A DNA stretch of 64,000 bases from Alisma plantago-aquatica (lineage: Eukaryota; Streptophyta; Magnoliopsida; Alismatales; Alismataceae): contig OY856411.1 in NCBI GenBank assembly GCA_963693085.1, forward strand, positions 1,348,178,550 through 1,348,242,549, written 5' to 3'. A model generated the notes under the pieces. It was not told the origin of the DNA. It did no database searches and worked only from the letters and a program-made list of their open reading frames with translations. The position numbers and the translations under genes are program-made. Below, piece after piece: positions 11,128 to 23,637 of the stretch. Numbering within the stretch: the stretch's first letter is position 1; every line of letters begins with the position of its first letter.

Positions 11128-12324
11128 ATGTCTGGAAACCATGAAGAACATGCTACCGAGATCAGTGATGTTGCATCAGTTGATGGAGCAGGAGGGCAGG
11201 CACATGGAGATCGGGTGTCTGAGGTCCCCAAACTTGACCCAACCATTCTTAAAAACCATGCCTACCAACAGCTTATGGGGCAGTTGATGTCTATGATGAA
11301 TCACATGGTAGAACGAGTGTCAGTGCCTCAGCCAAGAGCACAGGCTCCCCATGGTGAAACATCAGGTATTGGGAAGACCTTTGAGCAGATTTGCCGAGTC
11401 AGAGCTTCGGATTATGCTGGAATGGTTGATCCAGCGGATGCAGATCTGTGGTTGACAGGTCTTGAGAAGGCCTTCCGGATCCTCGACATCCCCAAAGCAG
11501 ACAAAGTCAAGCATGATGTCTACCTTATGAAGGGCAGTGCTGGCCACTGGTGGGCCATCGAGGAGGAGAAGTGACCCAGTGAGGAGATCGGTTGGGAGAT
11601 CTTCCGGTGAGAGTTCGTCAGCAGATACTTTCCAAAGACGTATATGGACGAGAAGATCAACCAATTTGAGCATCTACGCCAAGGAACGATGAGCATCACT
11701 GAGTATGAAGACAAGTTCATGGACTTGCTGAGGTTTTGTCCTCACATGGTGGCAACCGATGATGAGCAGATCAGGTAGTTTGAGAAAGGTTTGAGTGTTG
11801 AGCTGTCGACACCTGCTGCTGCTTTAGAGAATCGGGAGCGGTTTGCTACATTTGTGGAGTCCATCCACAGGATTGAATGATCTGTTAGGGAGAAAAGGGA
11901 GTCCATGACCATGAAAAGGCTTGCTCAGTTCCAGGGACAAAGATCTGGTGGTTTCAAGAAGTCAATGTTTTCAGCACCTTCCATGATGAGAGGCTCTAGT
12001 GCACCGTCACAGTGGTCTCCGAGTAAGGGAAGAGGTCATGTTTCTTCTTCGTCGAAGGTGCATAATACATCTTCTGTGGTAGTAACAAAGCCATCTAGAC
12101 CACAGACATAAGGCAGGTCATGTTATCACTTTGGATAGATGAGGCATTTAAAGTCAAATTGCCCAAGAAGAGACATTGAAGTAACACAACAGACGAGACA
12201 GAATCAACAAGGATCAAACAGACAGCAGCCCAGTGCTAGCAGAGGGAGAGGATGTGATCAAACATCACAAGCAGGATCGTCTGCTCAAGGAATTAGAGGA
12301 TGTGGACAACAAGCAACATCTTGA
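11128..12324 (+). pseudogene. gag of outer chromovirus, broken
   Basis: The start is chosen at ATG 11128, which aligns with the gag start of the inner copies. Visible landmarks are GIGKTFEQI, then PADADLWLTGLEKAFRIL, KGSAGHWWAIEEEK, and a YFPKTYMDEK-like stretch, all typical of the Ty3/gypsy capsid, followed by a Ser/Gln/Arg-rich tail. The zinc knuckle at 12121 has its second Cys replaced by Phe (CYHFG). In-frame stops occur at 11572, 11608, 11776, 11878, 12109, 12136 and 12322. The product would have formed the virus-like particle and bound the element RNA. Pol continues in the same frame after the 12322 stop. Confidence 0.85.
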
Positions 12325-12333
12325 TTCTATGCT

Positions 12334-15300
12334 ATGAGTCAGGCGGAGGCGATAGTCAACCCACGGGTGGTGGCAGGTCAGATGGAGTTATTTCATTCTG
12401 ATTTGTCTTCTTCTTGCTTTATATCTATTTTGGTTGACTCGGGTGCTACACACTCTTTTATCACACATAGTCTGCTTGATAGCTGTCCTTTACCTATTAG
12501 TTGTAAGGAAGATAACATGTTGTTAGAAACCCCTCTTGATGGTTCCTCGATGCTTCAAGAAGAGTGTCCATCTTGTGTCTTATCTTTTTTGGGACATAGT
12601 GTACAAGTGGATCTTATACTACTTGATATGTGTGGATTCGATGTGATGCTTGGGATGGATACATTAGAAAAGTATAAGGTCGTGTTGGACTGTGGTTCCA
12701 AGCAGGCGATGTTTGATGACAACAGAGAGAAGTGGATCTTCCAAGGAGATAGGAAGATTCTTCCGACATGTCTAGTGTCAGCAATGGTGGAAAAAAAGTT
12801 GTTGCGGCAAGGTTGTAAGGCTTTCTTAGCTCACGTTGTGGATACCAAGGTGAAAGGTCCTAGCCTTGAGGAGATGAGGGTTGTCCGAGAGTTTTCGGAT
12901 GTGTTTCCTGATGAGTTCCCCGGTGTTCCCCCACCTCGAGAGATTGATTTTCAAATCAATTTGGTACCAGGAACACAACTTGTTGCACAGACACCATATA
13001 GGATGGCTCCAGCAGAGATGGCAGAGTTGAAGAAGAAGTTACAGGAGTTGTTGGAGAAAGCTTTCATCCGATCGAGCACGTCGCCTTAGGGTGCTCCATT
13101 GTTGTTCGTTAAGAAGAAGGACGGATCGATGCAGCTATGTATAGATTATCGGTAGTTGAACAAAGTTATGATCAAGAATAAGTACCCGTTGCCAAGGATA
13201 GATGATCTGTTCGATCAGTTGCGTGGTGCTATAGTGTTCTCAAAGATCGATCTACGGTCTAGATATCATCAGTTGAGGACTAAGGTGGTTGACACAACAA
13301 AGTCAGTGTTTAGGACAAGGTATGGTCACTTTGAGTTTGTGGTTATGCCGTTTGGGCTAACCAATTCACCTGCTGCTTTCATGGACCTGATGAACCGAGT
13401 GTTCCGTCCATTCCAAGATCTGTTTGTTATAGTCTTTATAGATGACATTTTGATCTATAGTCAGGATAGGTAAGAGAATAAGCGACATTTTCGACGAGCG
13501 TTGACTCTTCTTCGCCTACATCAGTTGTATGCCAAGTTCAGCAAATGTGTGTTCTGGTTGAAGGAAGTGACTTTATTAGGTCATGTGATATCTGTAGAAG
13601 GAGTCTGAGTGGACCCTAAGAAGGTGGAGTCAGTGGCAGATTGGGAGCAACCAAAGACGCTGACAGAAGTTTGTAGTTTTATGGGTTTGGCCAGATACTA
13701 CCATAGGTTTATCAAGGACTTCATTGCAATCGCGTTGCCGATGAAAAAGCTGACCAGGAAGGATGTACCTTATGTTTGGGATGATCGTTGTCAGCAAGAT
13801 TTCCAAAGTTTGAAGGAGAAGTTGACTAGTGCTCCAGTGCTAGTGCTGCCAGAGCCTGGGAAGGGCTATGTTGTTTTCTGCGATGCTTCCAAGAAAGGCT
13901 TAGGTTGTGTGCTGATGTAGGAAGATCATGTGGTTTCTTTTGCTTTGCGATATCTTAAGAAACATTAGGAGAACTGTCTGACACATGATTTGGATTTGGT
14001 AGAAGTGGTCCATGCGTTAAAGATTTGGAGACACTATCTTTATGGGGAAGTGTGTCAGATCTTTACAAATCATAAGAACTTAAAGTACATCTTTTTGCAG
14101 AGTGAGTTGAACATGCGACAATGTCGTTGGATGGAGCTAATCAATGATTATGATTACACCATTGAGTATCATCTTGGTAAGGCAAATGTGGTAGCTGATG
14201 CGCTTAGCTAAAAGTCTTCTTCTCTCCCCACAAAGAAGGCACAGTTGAGTTCCTTGGTATGCAATAGGAGGGAAATGTTTGTCTCCTTGCGGCAGATGAA
14301 TGTGCAGTTGGAAGTTTCCTTGTTGGCAGGACTTTTGGCACATATGCAAGTCAAGCCTACGCTGAGATAGCAGATCGAAGATGCACAGTAGGCAGATGGT
14401 GCAGTGCAGTTAATCATGTCAGAGCTTGGCAGTGAAAAGCGTGATGGGCTCCATGAGTCCGAGGATGGACTAGTTTTCTATCATGGTAGGATGGTGGTCC
14501 CCGATGGTGATAATCTAAGAAAGCTAGTGCTCGAGGAAGCACGCACATTGATGTATGCTATGCATCCAGGAGTCACCAAGATGTATCATAACCTAAAGGA
14601 CATGTATTGGTGGTATGGCTTGAAGAAGGATGTAGTTGAGTTTGTGGTTAAATGTGCAGTATGTCAGCAAGTTAAAGCTGAGCATCAAAAGCCGGTAGGT
14701 ATGTTGCAACCCATGTTGATACCACAATGGAAATGGGATCATATAACCATGGATTTCATAGTTGGTCTACCAAAGACAGCTAGGTGTCATGATTCCATTT
14801 GGGTAATAGTGGACAGGTTGACAAAATCTACTCATTTCATACCAGTAAAAACAACATATACAACAGAGAATCTTGCTCGGGTGTATGTAGACGAGATAGT
14901 GTGTTTCCACGGTGTACCAGCAACGATAGTTTCCGACAGAGGTCCTTAGTTCACAAGTTGTTTCTGGGAACAATTGCACAAAGCGTTGGGAACGCAGTTG
15001 AGGTTCAGTAACGCTTTCCACCCACAGACGGATGGACAGTCTGAAAGGCCTATTCATACTTTGGAGGATCTTCTCCGAGCTTGTGTTTGCAGTTCCTAGG
15101 TAGTTGGGACATGCATCTCAGTTTGATAGAGTTTGCTTATAACAATAGTTATCAGCGGAGCATTGACATGGATCCTTATGAGGCTCTATATGGAAGGAAG
15201 TGCAGATCCCTTTTATGTTGGTATGAGTCTGGTGAAAATCAGCTTTTGGATCCTGAGTTAGTACAACAGACAACAGAAAAGATCAGAGTGATACAACAAA

Positions 15301-15821
15301 AGTTGAAAATGGCACAGGATAGACAGAAGTCTTATGCAGACAATCATCGATGACCTTTAGAGTTCCAAGTGGGAGACAAAGTGTATCTCAAGGTCTCACC
15401 TTGGAAAGGTGTTTTAAGGTTTGGCCGGAAAGGTAAACTGGCACCCAGGTATATGAGACCATACCCAGTAATAGCACATGTTGGAAAAGTAGCTTACAAG
15501 TTAGAGATACCACCAGAGTTGCACATGTTGCATCCAGTGTTCCATGTCAGTATGCTGAAGAAAAGTCATCCAGACATAGGGATAATGATACAGCCTGTTG
15601 AGGTTGAGCTTGAGCTTGATGAAGACGTGACCTACAAGGAGGGTCCAGTGGCAATCCTTGACAGAAGAGTAAAGAAGTTGAAGAGGAAGGACCTGATTCT
15701 TGTGAAGGTTCTGTGGCATCATCGTGGCGTTGAGGAAGCCACATGGGAGCTTGAGGAAGAGATAAGGCAGAAGTATCCCTCGCTTTTCTCTTCAGATTTT
15801 GGGGATGAAATTCTTTTGTAG
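12334..15821 (+). pseudogene. pol of outer chromovirus, broken
   Basis: Domains in order are: aspartic protease with an intact VDSGATHSF site (12436-12444); reverse transcriptase with FIDD catalytic motif at 13435-13446 (FIDD is normal for this group); RNase H (about 13850-14205); integrase HHCC zinc finger (about 14565-14690); catalytic core with MDF, SDRG and SERP motifs; GPY/F module near 15410-15500; and a chromodomain ending GVEEATWELEEE. At least eleven in-frame stops are present, including 13087, 13153, 13471, 13606, 13918, 13966, 14209, 14368, 14389, 14947 and 15351. A 1-bp loss near 15090 shifts the frame. The family copies its RNA into DNA and inserts it; the chromodomain biases it to marked chromatin. 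Confidence 0.9.
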
Positions 15822-15833
15822 AGGTTTTTGGCT

Positions 15834-17238
15834 TGTAAGGACCTTGACCTTCATTTTGGGATAACCCTATTTGCTTTGCCTAAACCTTGTGCTTGGTTTC
15901 TTGATAATCATCTTTAGTGATGATTAGGGTTTTCTTGTGATTTGGTTGAGAGCTGGAGGTGCTACATGCAAAATAACCTAAGATAGGGTTGGAGAGAAAG
16001 TTGTCACCTTGAGAGATTCCTTTCTCTCTCTTTGCTTCCTCTAGGGTTGAGAGGAAGGTTTGGGTTCATGCCTTGAGTTGTCTTGGGCTTGGTTGAGCTC
16101 TTTTGGTCCTTGTTTTCCCTTGTTTGGGCCTTGTCTTTCTTGGTTGAGCCCTGTATCGGGCAAGGATGCTTTGTATTGGCCATGGGATATCGCCCATGGG
16201 GGTGTGTCAGCCTTTTACCTTTGTTGACCTCCTTGCCTTGGTTGTATCACCCTAGCTTGGACATGTGGCCGAACCTTGGTTGAGTGGTGGCATGGCATGT
16301 GCATGAGTTTTGCAAGGTGGTTAAACGTGTGGACAAGTGTCCCTTGGTAAGGTGACACCTTGCCTTGGTACCCCTTTGATCCTCATTTATATATGCCTTT
16401 CCTTTCTCTTCTTTAGGAACCCTTTTATCTCTTTGTTGCTCCTCTCTTCCTAGTGTGCATGATACACCTCTCCCTTGCAACCTCTGGTGGCCGATACCCT
16501 TGGAGGAGCTAAGGTTGGTGGCCGATCCCCTTAAAGGAGTTTTTATTCTTCTTCCTTTAGATTGGTGGCCAAACCCTAGGTGGGTCTTGTTCTTTGGTAA
16601 GCATCTTCCCTCTCTCCTTAGCATCTTCTTCTCCATCTTGCCTACTCTTTGGCCATGGTGGTTATGCTTCTTGTTCCTTTTCTTGAAGTGGCCGAAGTGG
16701 TGATCTTGGATCTAGGAGCTTGAATCTTGGAGCTTTGGAGCTTGAGGAGTTTGCTTAAGGCGGGTTACATAACTTCTAACCCTAACTATTCTACCTTCTC
16801 TATGTTGCATGTTTCATATATGATGATGATCGGCCATTGCATGTTATGTTCCTTGCTCCAGTATATTTTGTTGATCTTATGGATATTATGAGCATGATGT
16901 TGTTATTGTTGTTGATGGTTTATATGCCTTTTCACCTAGTTGGCCGAACCATGGTTTAGGGTTTCCTTATTAAGCAACACTCTTTTCTCTCCTTGGTTTA
17001 GAGAAGTGAGTTTGAGCTCTAGTAATGTGGGCAATACCCCTCTCTCGATTAGGTTGAGAGGTGAACTTGTATTCTAGCTGCTTGGGCAACACCCTCCTCT
17101 CACCATGGATTTGAGAGGTGAGCTTTTGGATAGATGATGACCTATGTGGAGATGGATCCTTGTGGTTGCCTGATTTGTGATAGAGGTTGTGCAAAACCCC
17201 TCTCTCTTAGCTGTTGAGAGGTGAGCTGACCTTATTGA
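15834..17238 (+). mobile_element. 3' LTR of outer chromovirus, left part
   Basis: This starts TGTAAGGACC and matches the 5' LTR from 6456 on. It is interrupted after 17238 by the inner array; the alignment resumes at 42108. The polypurine tract just upstream is degraded (about 15820-15833). Confidence 0.9.
17234..17238 (+). repeat. Left target-site duplication ATTGA of inner array
   Basis: ATTGA precedes TGTAAC at 17239 and recurs at 42103-42107 after CCCACA. The undisturbed site is visible in the 5' LTR near 7871-7880 (TTGATCAATTAGG). Confidence 0.9.
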
Positions 17239-17925
17239 TGTAACTTCCCTGACCTGGGTTATGAGTTAACCCTAGGTGTTTTGCCTAAATATGTAATTAA
17301 ATCTTTGTGATTAACTCTGAGCATGTAATTAAGTTTCTCAGAAACATATATTTCAGTATTTGCTCCTTTTTATTTAAAGTTGTAACATTGTTTTGATATA
17401 CAGGGACCTATGTGAAATTTACCCAGTTGAAAGGGTTAGCTTGCAATTTTCACATGATGAGATGTTCCTCTGATGATTGAGACATCATGAGAAATCTTTT
17501 TGGCAAAGTTTGAGGGATTTCCCAAGCTTGGGCACCAAGGTGCAGCTGCGGAAGCAATCCCGGTGCTTGAAATCCTAATTTGGGGTAAAATGCAATTTAC
17601 CCAAATTAAGGGATGCAATTTGTAAAATATATCATCTAATGTATCTTTTAGAACTCTTGCCATCATTTAGAGAAGAAATGATGAGGAAGTCACCTCAATT
17701 GAATTATCAAGTTATGAAATATACCTTGTGATTGAATAATCAGGGTATATGTGCAATAGCTCTTTATGTAAGTACCTTAGTATTAGATTGATCTTCCTTG
17801 CCTCTTTTTCTAGACCTTAAGAGAAGTTTTGTCCTTATAATAAAGAGGAAGGGACGAGCAACTAATGAAGGAAGGACCTAGTTGGATTTATGGGAAACTT
17901 ATGGGCCTTTAATGAAACATCACCC

Positions 17926-17936
17926 ATATATATATA
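17926..17936 (+). promoter_or_regulatory. TATA-like box in LTR 1
   Basis: An alternating TA run lies about 690 bases into the LTR, kept in LTR 2 (27830-27840) and LTR 3 (37727-37738), with a shorter form in the solo LTR (about 51024-51031). It is a plausible core promoter; start site not determined. Confidence 0.5.
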
Positions 17937-18469
17937 CACTTTACCTCTCAAGCAAAGGAACCTTTCCTTCGTTCATATCACTGTTTCCCCTTGCTTGGCC
18001 GACTAAGGACTGTCTTGGAGCTCAAAGAGGAACGACCAAGGGTGCAAGGTAGGTTTGAATCCCTCTTCTTGCCTAATTCCATGGTTAGAACTCGAATTCA
18101 AGGTCAATTTGGTGACTAACTCATGAAACCCTATCTTTCTAGCCATCCTTTCTCATTTTTCCCTTGGAGTTTTCACCTTGGCCAACCTGTGGGAACTCAA
18201 GGACGCCATTAGAGCTTGGATCTTGAAAGCTTGGAGCTCAAGGAGCAAGCTTTAGGCGGGTTTTATAACTCTAAACCCATGCTTTACTATGTATATCTCT
18301 TATATGCAGTTAGATGATAGCTCTTCATGTTTCCCTACTTTTCTCTGCTATTTTACAAGCAAATCCATGGGATATCCGTACTGTTCTTGAGCTAGGAGAT
18401 GAAGGCGTGATTTCCAAGAAAAACCCACCGCTTTTCACTTTCTTAAACGGTCCTAACAGTTTGCTCTCT

Positions 18470-19980
18470 CGGTCTCAGGACCGCGAGGTGAGCAAACGGT
18501 CTCTGGACCGCGAGAGGGCAAACGGTCTTCACGACCGTTTGGACCCGTTTGCCGAGCGTGGACCGTATAAGAAATCTATTCCTAATTATATAGGTTAATC
18601 ACCCTCAAAATGTGAGAGGCTAACTCCAACGGAATCGGGAGATATGACCTTTTTAAGTAAAAACTTTAATTGAATTTATTCCTGATTTGCAAACGGTCTG
18701 AAATTGCCTTTTTGGGCAAACGGTCTCAAGACCGTGTAAGGTCGTTGAACAAGCGTTTACCATATGAAATTACTGTTCAAAATTATGTTAGTTAACAACT
18801 CACCAAGTTTAATGGTCTAATTCCAAACGAGCTAAGAGTTGAAGGGTGATTACTAGGGCTAACCCTTGATGAAACCAGTACTGAAATTATGGTGACCTAA
18901 TTAGGGTTTTTAGGGTTGATTGACCTAAACGGTCTCAAGACCATTTGGGGGACATCCAAACGGTCTCAAGACCGTGAGGGCAATCAACCATGACCGTTTG
19001 GAGGTCTGGGGTCAAGAATAGTTGACCAATTGAAGGTACATTTATACCAAATTATATTGCAATTAAATATTGATATGATCATCGACTTAATAGGTCAGAC
19101 CTTGATGAATTTGCACTAAAATCCAAAATTGGATGGGCAAACGGTCTCAAGACCGTTTGGAACTCATCCAAACGGTCTCAAGACCGAGAGGACAATCACC
19201 CAAGACCGTTTGAAGGTCTAGGGTTAAGCTAATTTGACCAATTGAGGACCCAATTTCAATAAGTTATCAAATTAATCAAAATTCTGATTTTGTGACTCAA
19301 TCATGGTTCAACCCCTATCAAATCACATTAGATCTTGAGGAAATCTTGGGCAAACGGTCTCACGACCATGTGGGGTCCACCCACATGATCTCAAGACCGT
19401 TTGGGCCAAGTTTGGGCCCAATTGGAGCTCAATTGAAGGGTTCAACCTTGTGTTGATGCACATTGTTGAGTGTTGATGGGTGAACATTGATAGACTCTAA
19501 TTGAATCGATTTCAACCCTAATTGGTCAACAATTGAGGGTCAATTGAATGACCAATTGGTTAAGCATAATCTTATTTGACCCAATCCATAAGTGGTGAAC
19601 ATGGCTCTGACCTTTTGAGGGCTTCAACATGAGTTGACATTATCGGTTGTATCATTGAATCTTGTTGATGGTCCAAGTGGTTGAGACCATGTGAGCCTCG
19701 CGGTCTCAAGACCGTGAGAGGGCTCACGGTCTCAAGACCGAGAGAGGGCTCACGGTCTCAAGACCGTGAGGGGCCTCACAGTCCTGAGGTCAAAGGTGGG
19801 TAAACGGTCCACACCATCCTCGCGGTCTTGAAATCAAATGAAGGCTCGCGGTCTTGAAGAAGGTTGAGAGGGCTCGCGGTCTTGAAGAAGGTTGATAGGG
19901 CTCGCGGTCTTGGAAGAGGTTGAGGGCTCGCGGTCCTAAGGTCAAAGGTGGCTAAACGGTCAACTCACCCTCGCGGTCCT
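18470..19980. repeat. Array of GGTCTCAAGACC dyads in LTR 1
   Basis: About twenty copies of a CGGTCT core occur. The best are AAACGGTCTCAAGACCGTTT (two 9-base arms around CA), for example at about 19140 and, with one mismatch, 18928. Near 19700-19765 three dyads stand in close tandem separated by short GAGAGGGCTC linkers. Further right (19800-19980) only half-sites TCGCGGTCTTGAA and CGCGGTCCT remain. Spacing is irregular. Confidence 0.8.
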
Positions 19981-22311
19981 GAAAGTCACATTGGTTAAAA
20001 GGTCAACTCAACCAATGGGTCTCAAATCGATTGAGGGTTGATGGTTGAGATCGATCAAAATAATTCAAGTTTGACTTCATTCAATCAATTGATAATATAA
20101 ATAGTTCAATGATGCCCTAATCTAAAACCTAATGATAACCTAGGATATTAAGGGGTTAATTGACTAAGGTTTTGACCATGATGATGATCAATGGGGTGAA
20201 TTACGAAAATACCCCTGAAGGGTCAATTGAGTAATACCTTGCTCGATTCAAACCCTAATTACATAAGAATGATGTTTTTAACCATAATGATTCCATCCAA
20301 CTTGATCTAGTCTAATGTTATCATCAATCACTAATATGAATAAAAAGAAAGTATTCTAGAGAGAGAAAGTACCCTAGAGAGAGAAAGTAACCCTAATTGG
20401 ATGGAAACTTAAGTGAAGCATCTTCAATGCACATGAATGTGTATAATTAGGGTATGATCCACCTGTGTGAAGTCATAGAAACCCTAATTATGATAAATGA
20501 TGAACCTTTAACTAATCTGAGAGCATCAATGATGATGTTTCTCATACATGATGATGATATGAGATCAACTCACCTTAATGTGAGTAGTAAACCCTAATTC
20601 AAGGGTGATGACATGTAATGTGAATAGTAAACCCTAATTCAAGGGTGATGACATGTAATGTTAATAGTAAACCCTAATTCAAGGGTAATGGCATGCAAAT
20701 AAGTATTAAACTCCAATTGATGAGAATCGGAGGATTTAACTCTTATGACAAGAGTGGAAAGTATATTCCTTATTTTGTATTACCTTTATCAGTTGAATTA
20801 ACCATGCAGGTTCTGATACGAAGGTGATCATATCCAGGTATGGATGTTGATGTTATATTCATTGAAGGCATGTTGTTAGCCTTATGAATAAGAAAAGTAA
20901 CTTGATGCCTTGTCAACGGCATCCCATAATGATAATGGGATGTGAGAGCCATGAATACCATCAAAGTCAGGCTTTAGAGATGACTTGTGATGAGTATGAT
21001 GAGAAATTATGATTGATATGAGTTAGGCCTACTACATTTAGTATTCTTCTGTTATAGATGTTATGCTACTGTTATTGTTTGAAGAACAATGTATGTTGTT
21101 AAAGAATACTGAATGTACCTAACTAATCAAGTCTAATATAGAGCCATGATCATAGATCCATCATTGTCAGAGATTAAGTGATGGTGAAACAAGTTTTCCT
21201 CAGGGAACTCCTGGAGCACATACTTTTGAGTATGTGGGGTACATGTATGTGTAGAACCTTACATCCTAGTGTAGGAAAGTGATGCAGAAGTGTAATCCAT
21301 CCATCCTTCACCTATAATTCCATACCGTCTCAGTGGTAGGTAAACATGAAACCTCCTGATGACGAAGAAAACACAGATATCCGTATCAGTGGAGATAAAC
21401 ATAAAATCCCCTGATGACGAAGAGAGTACAGAACGCCACTGTGACTCTAGAATAGTGAAGGAACAGTTTACCCTGGTGAGCTATAGTAGTAGAGACACGA
21501 GATGTCCTACAAGTGATCCTCTCACTGACTGAGGAAGGTGAAGGTCATGAGAATCCGGCTCTCTTAGTGACCTATGTATGATACTGATGTGACTTCTCAG
21601 CGATCAGTTGGAGTATGAGTGGTATGCCTCATCTCCACAGGGCATAATGTTGTTTGTAAAACATAATCAACCACGTAGTATACTTGTTAGAGATAACTCC
21701 AAGTTAGTTGATTGATGTTACACTGTTATAGTGCTTATACTTCTTCGTATCTCATAAATGTTGAGATCTTGTTATAGTTGCAACTGTTATCTAATACTTT
21801 GAAGGCTTTACTGCTTAAGATATTCTTTGATGGTATATTAAAGCTTCTGGCGAAGAGTTATAACTCTCGCTGGGACAAATATGTAAAATTGTCTCACCCC
21901 GTAGACTTCAACTTTTTAGGTGGACGTCGGAGACGAAGGAACCAGCCTACAGGTGACCAGTCTCAGCAGCAGCAGCACCAGGAGCAGCAGTAATCTCAGG
22001 TGGAGATTTAGTCTGCCATGGGGTGTAGTTAGAGTCAGTCCTATGTGTCCTCTGTACTCTCAGGTCTTGGAGTCTTGTGTTATGTGATCTTGAGATTTTG
22101 TATTTTGATGTATATAATTACTCAAGAAGTAATTATCCTGAGATGTAAACAAGTTTATCTCACTTTATGAAAGAAGTTTTTATGGATCCAAGCTCTTGTC
22201 TCGAAAAGTTTTAATTTCCCGTGATTTTTGTCTTCAGCTGATTATCGAATCACTTCCGCTAAGTTTTAATCGTGTTTATGTCATGGTTTGGAGATCAGAG
22301 CCCACAATTAG

Positions 22312-22323
22312 TGGTATCAGAGC
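22312..22323 (+). other. Primer-binding site, internal unit 1
   Basis: TGGTATCAGAGC begins five bases after the LTR end (ATTAG spacer). This is the standard initiator-Met-tRNA primer site of plant LTR elements and appears intact. Confidence 0.9.
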
Positions 22324-22437
22324 TCTAGGTCAGTTGAGTCTACAGAGCCATAGGACTTAGGATGTCGAGTCTATCTTTAGTACTCCTTCCTTATCTAATA
22401 GAATCTTCTGCTCCTCAGGAGAAGAAGATACCTAAGG

Positions 22438-23616
22438 ATGTCAGAACATCATGATGAGTACGTGGCAGAGAGTAGTGCTAGTGCACCTCGAGGCGGTGCA
22501 AGGGTTCTGAGGATAGAACAACCTGCACCTGAGTCGCCAAGAGAGCCACCCCAGTTCGACCCAGCTGACATGATTAACCCAGCTGTACAGACGATGTTCG
22601 GGCAGTTCATGACTGCCATGACACATATAACCGATAGGATGCCCATTCCTGCACCTAGGACACCTGTCCAGCATGAAGCACAAGGTATCGGTAAGACGTT
22701 CGAACGACTTCGTCGTGTCGGAGCTACCGAGTACTTCGGAACTGCCGACCCTGCAGATGCTGACTTATGGTTGACAGAGTTGGAGAAGGCTTTCAGAATT
22801 CTTATGATTTCGGAAGCTGAGAAGGTTAGACATGCTGTCTATCTTCTCAAAGGCAGTGCTGGTCACTGGTGGAACATGGAAGAGCAGAAGAGACCTGGAG
22901 TAGAGTTCTCATGGGAAGAGTTTCGTCGGGAATTTATCAATAGATATTTTCCAAAGACCTTCCTAGATGAGAAGATCTCTCAGTTCGAGAAACTAAGGCA
23001 AGGTATGATGAACATTAGCGAGTATGAAGCTAAATTCATGGAGTTGCTGCAGTTCTGTCCGCACATGGCTACTACGGATGAGGAAAGAATCAGAAGATTT
23101 GAGAAGGGTTTGAATTCTGATATGTCGACCCCTGTATCTACCTTAGAGAACTGAGAGAGATTCTCTACCTTCGTTGAGTCAGTCCGAAGGATAGAGAGAT
23201 CTGTGGTTGAGAAGAGACAAACCCATAAAAGATATCCATAGTTCCAGGGTTCTTCATCTAGGGATTCCAAGAAACCTAGATTCTCTGCACCTAACCCTCC
23301 ACCACCCAGATCGAGTTTTCAAACTCAATGGACACCAAGAAGAGGTAGAGGACGGAGTCAACCGCTTCAAGGGACGCACAGTTCTGCATCAGTGTCAGTT
23401 ACTGGACCACCCAGACCACAACAACAGGAGAGGAATTGCTACAACTGTGGAAAGGTGGGACACTTGATGAAGGATTGCCGTTCTAGGCCTGCTAGTGTGA
23501 CACAACAACCTCCGAGACAGAATCAACAGAGATCTCAGAGCAGACAACATCAAGGAGCAGCTCGAGGACGTGGACAAGCATCTCAAGCTGGATCATCAGC
23601 ACCACCTCAACACTAG
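22438..23616 (+). pseudogene. gag, internal unit 1
   Basis: ATG 22438 is used because it aligns with the outer element's gag start and follows the primer site by about 115 bases. Capsid landmarks are GIGKTFERL, TADPADADLWLTELEKAF, KGSAGHWWNMEEQKRPG and YFPKTFLDEKISQFEKLRQG. A basic, Gln-rich tail carries an intact CCHC knuckle CYNCGKVGHLMKDC at 23437-23478. Stops interrupt at 23152 (TGA, shared with unit 2), 23239 (TAG, private) and 23614 (TAG, shared). Pol continues in the same frame, so gag and pol were one frame of about 1,550 codons before damage. Gag would assemble particles and package RNA. Confidence 0.88.
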
Positions 23617-23637
23617 GCGACTGCAAGGTTCTATGCT

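Larger units (their letters stand above)
17239..22306 (+). mobile_element. LTR 1 of inner array (5,068 bp)
   Basis: It runs from TGTAACTTCC to GAGCCCACA. It differs from LTR 2 and LTR 3 by keeping about 15 bp near 18210-18225, by extra bases near 18540-18560, and by having one fewer AGAGAGAAAGTA unit near 20350-20395. A TATA-like run lies at 17926-17936. Open frames such as 18314-18598 and the minus-strand 17436-17666 recur in all LTR copies but have no recognised domain. Confidence 0.95.

Noticed and set aside
18314..18598. Open frame repeated in all three inner LTRs (also 28203-28451, 38101-38349), and a minus-strand frame at 17436-17666, 27340-27570 and 37250-37468
   Set aside because: They recur only because the LTRs are near-identical. 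Length varies with small indels, no domain is recognisable, and the solo LTR does not keep the plus-strand frame.
18470..19980. GGTCTCAAGACC dyads as a CRISPR-like repeat-spacer array
   Set aside because: The sequence is a plant LTR, repeat lengths and spacings are irregular, the spacers are not uniform, and the whole array is copied in every LTR of the family. No associated nuclease genes exist.
21778..21993. Arg/Gln-rich small open frame in the inner LTRs (also 31676-31891, 41574-41789) as a real peptide gene
   Set aside because: It spans the conserved LTR module near the LTR end, which is conserved as DNA even in families where the frame is absent. The RRRRR and QQQQ runs come from simple repeats. 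Kept as part of the LTR.
23614..23616. Programmed readthrough at a gag/pol stop codon
   Set aside because: A stop near the gag-pol junction exists in both families, but TAG in the inner units (23614) and TGA in the outer element (12322) fall at different aligned positions, and other stops are scattered through the frame. Decay is the simpler explanation.
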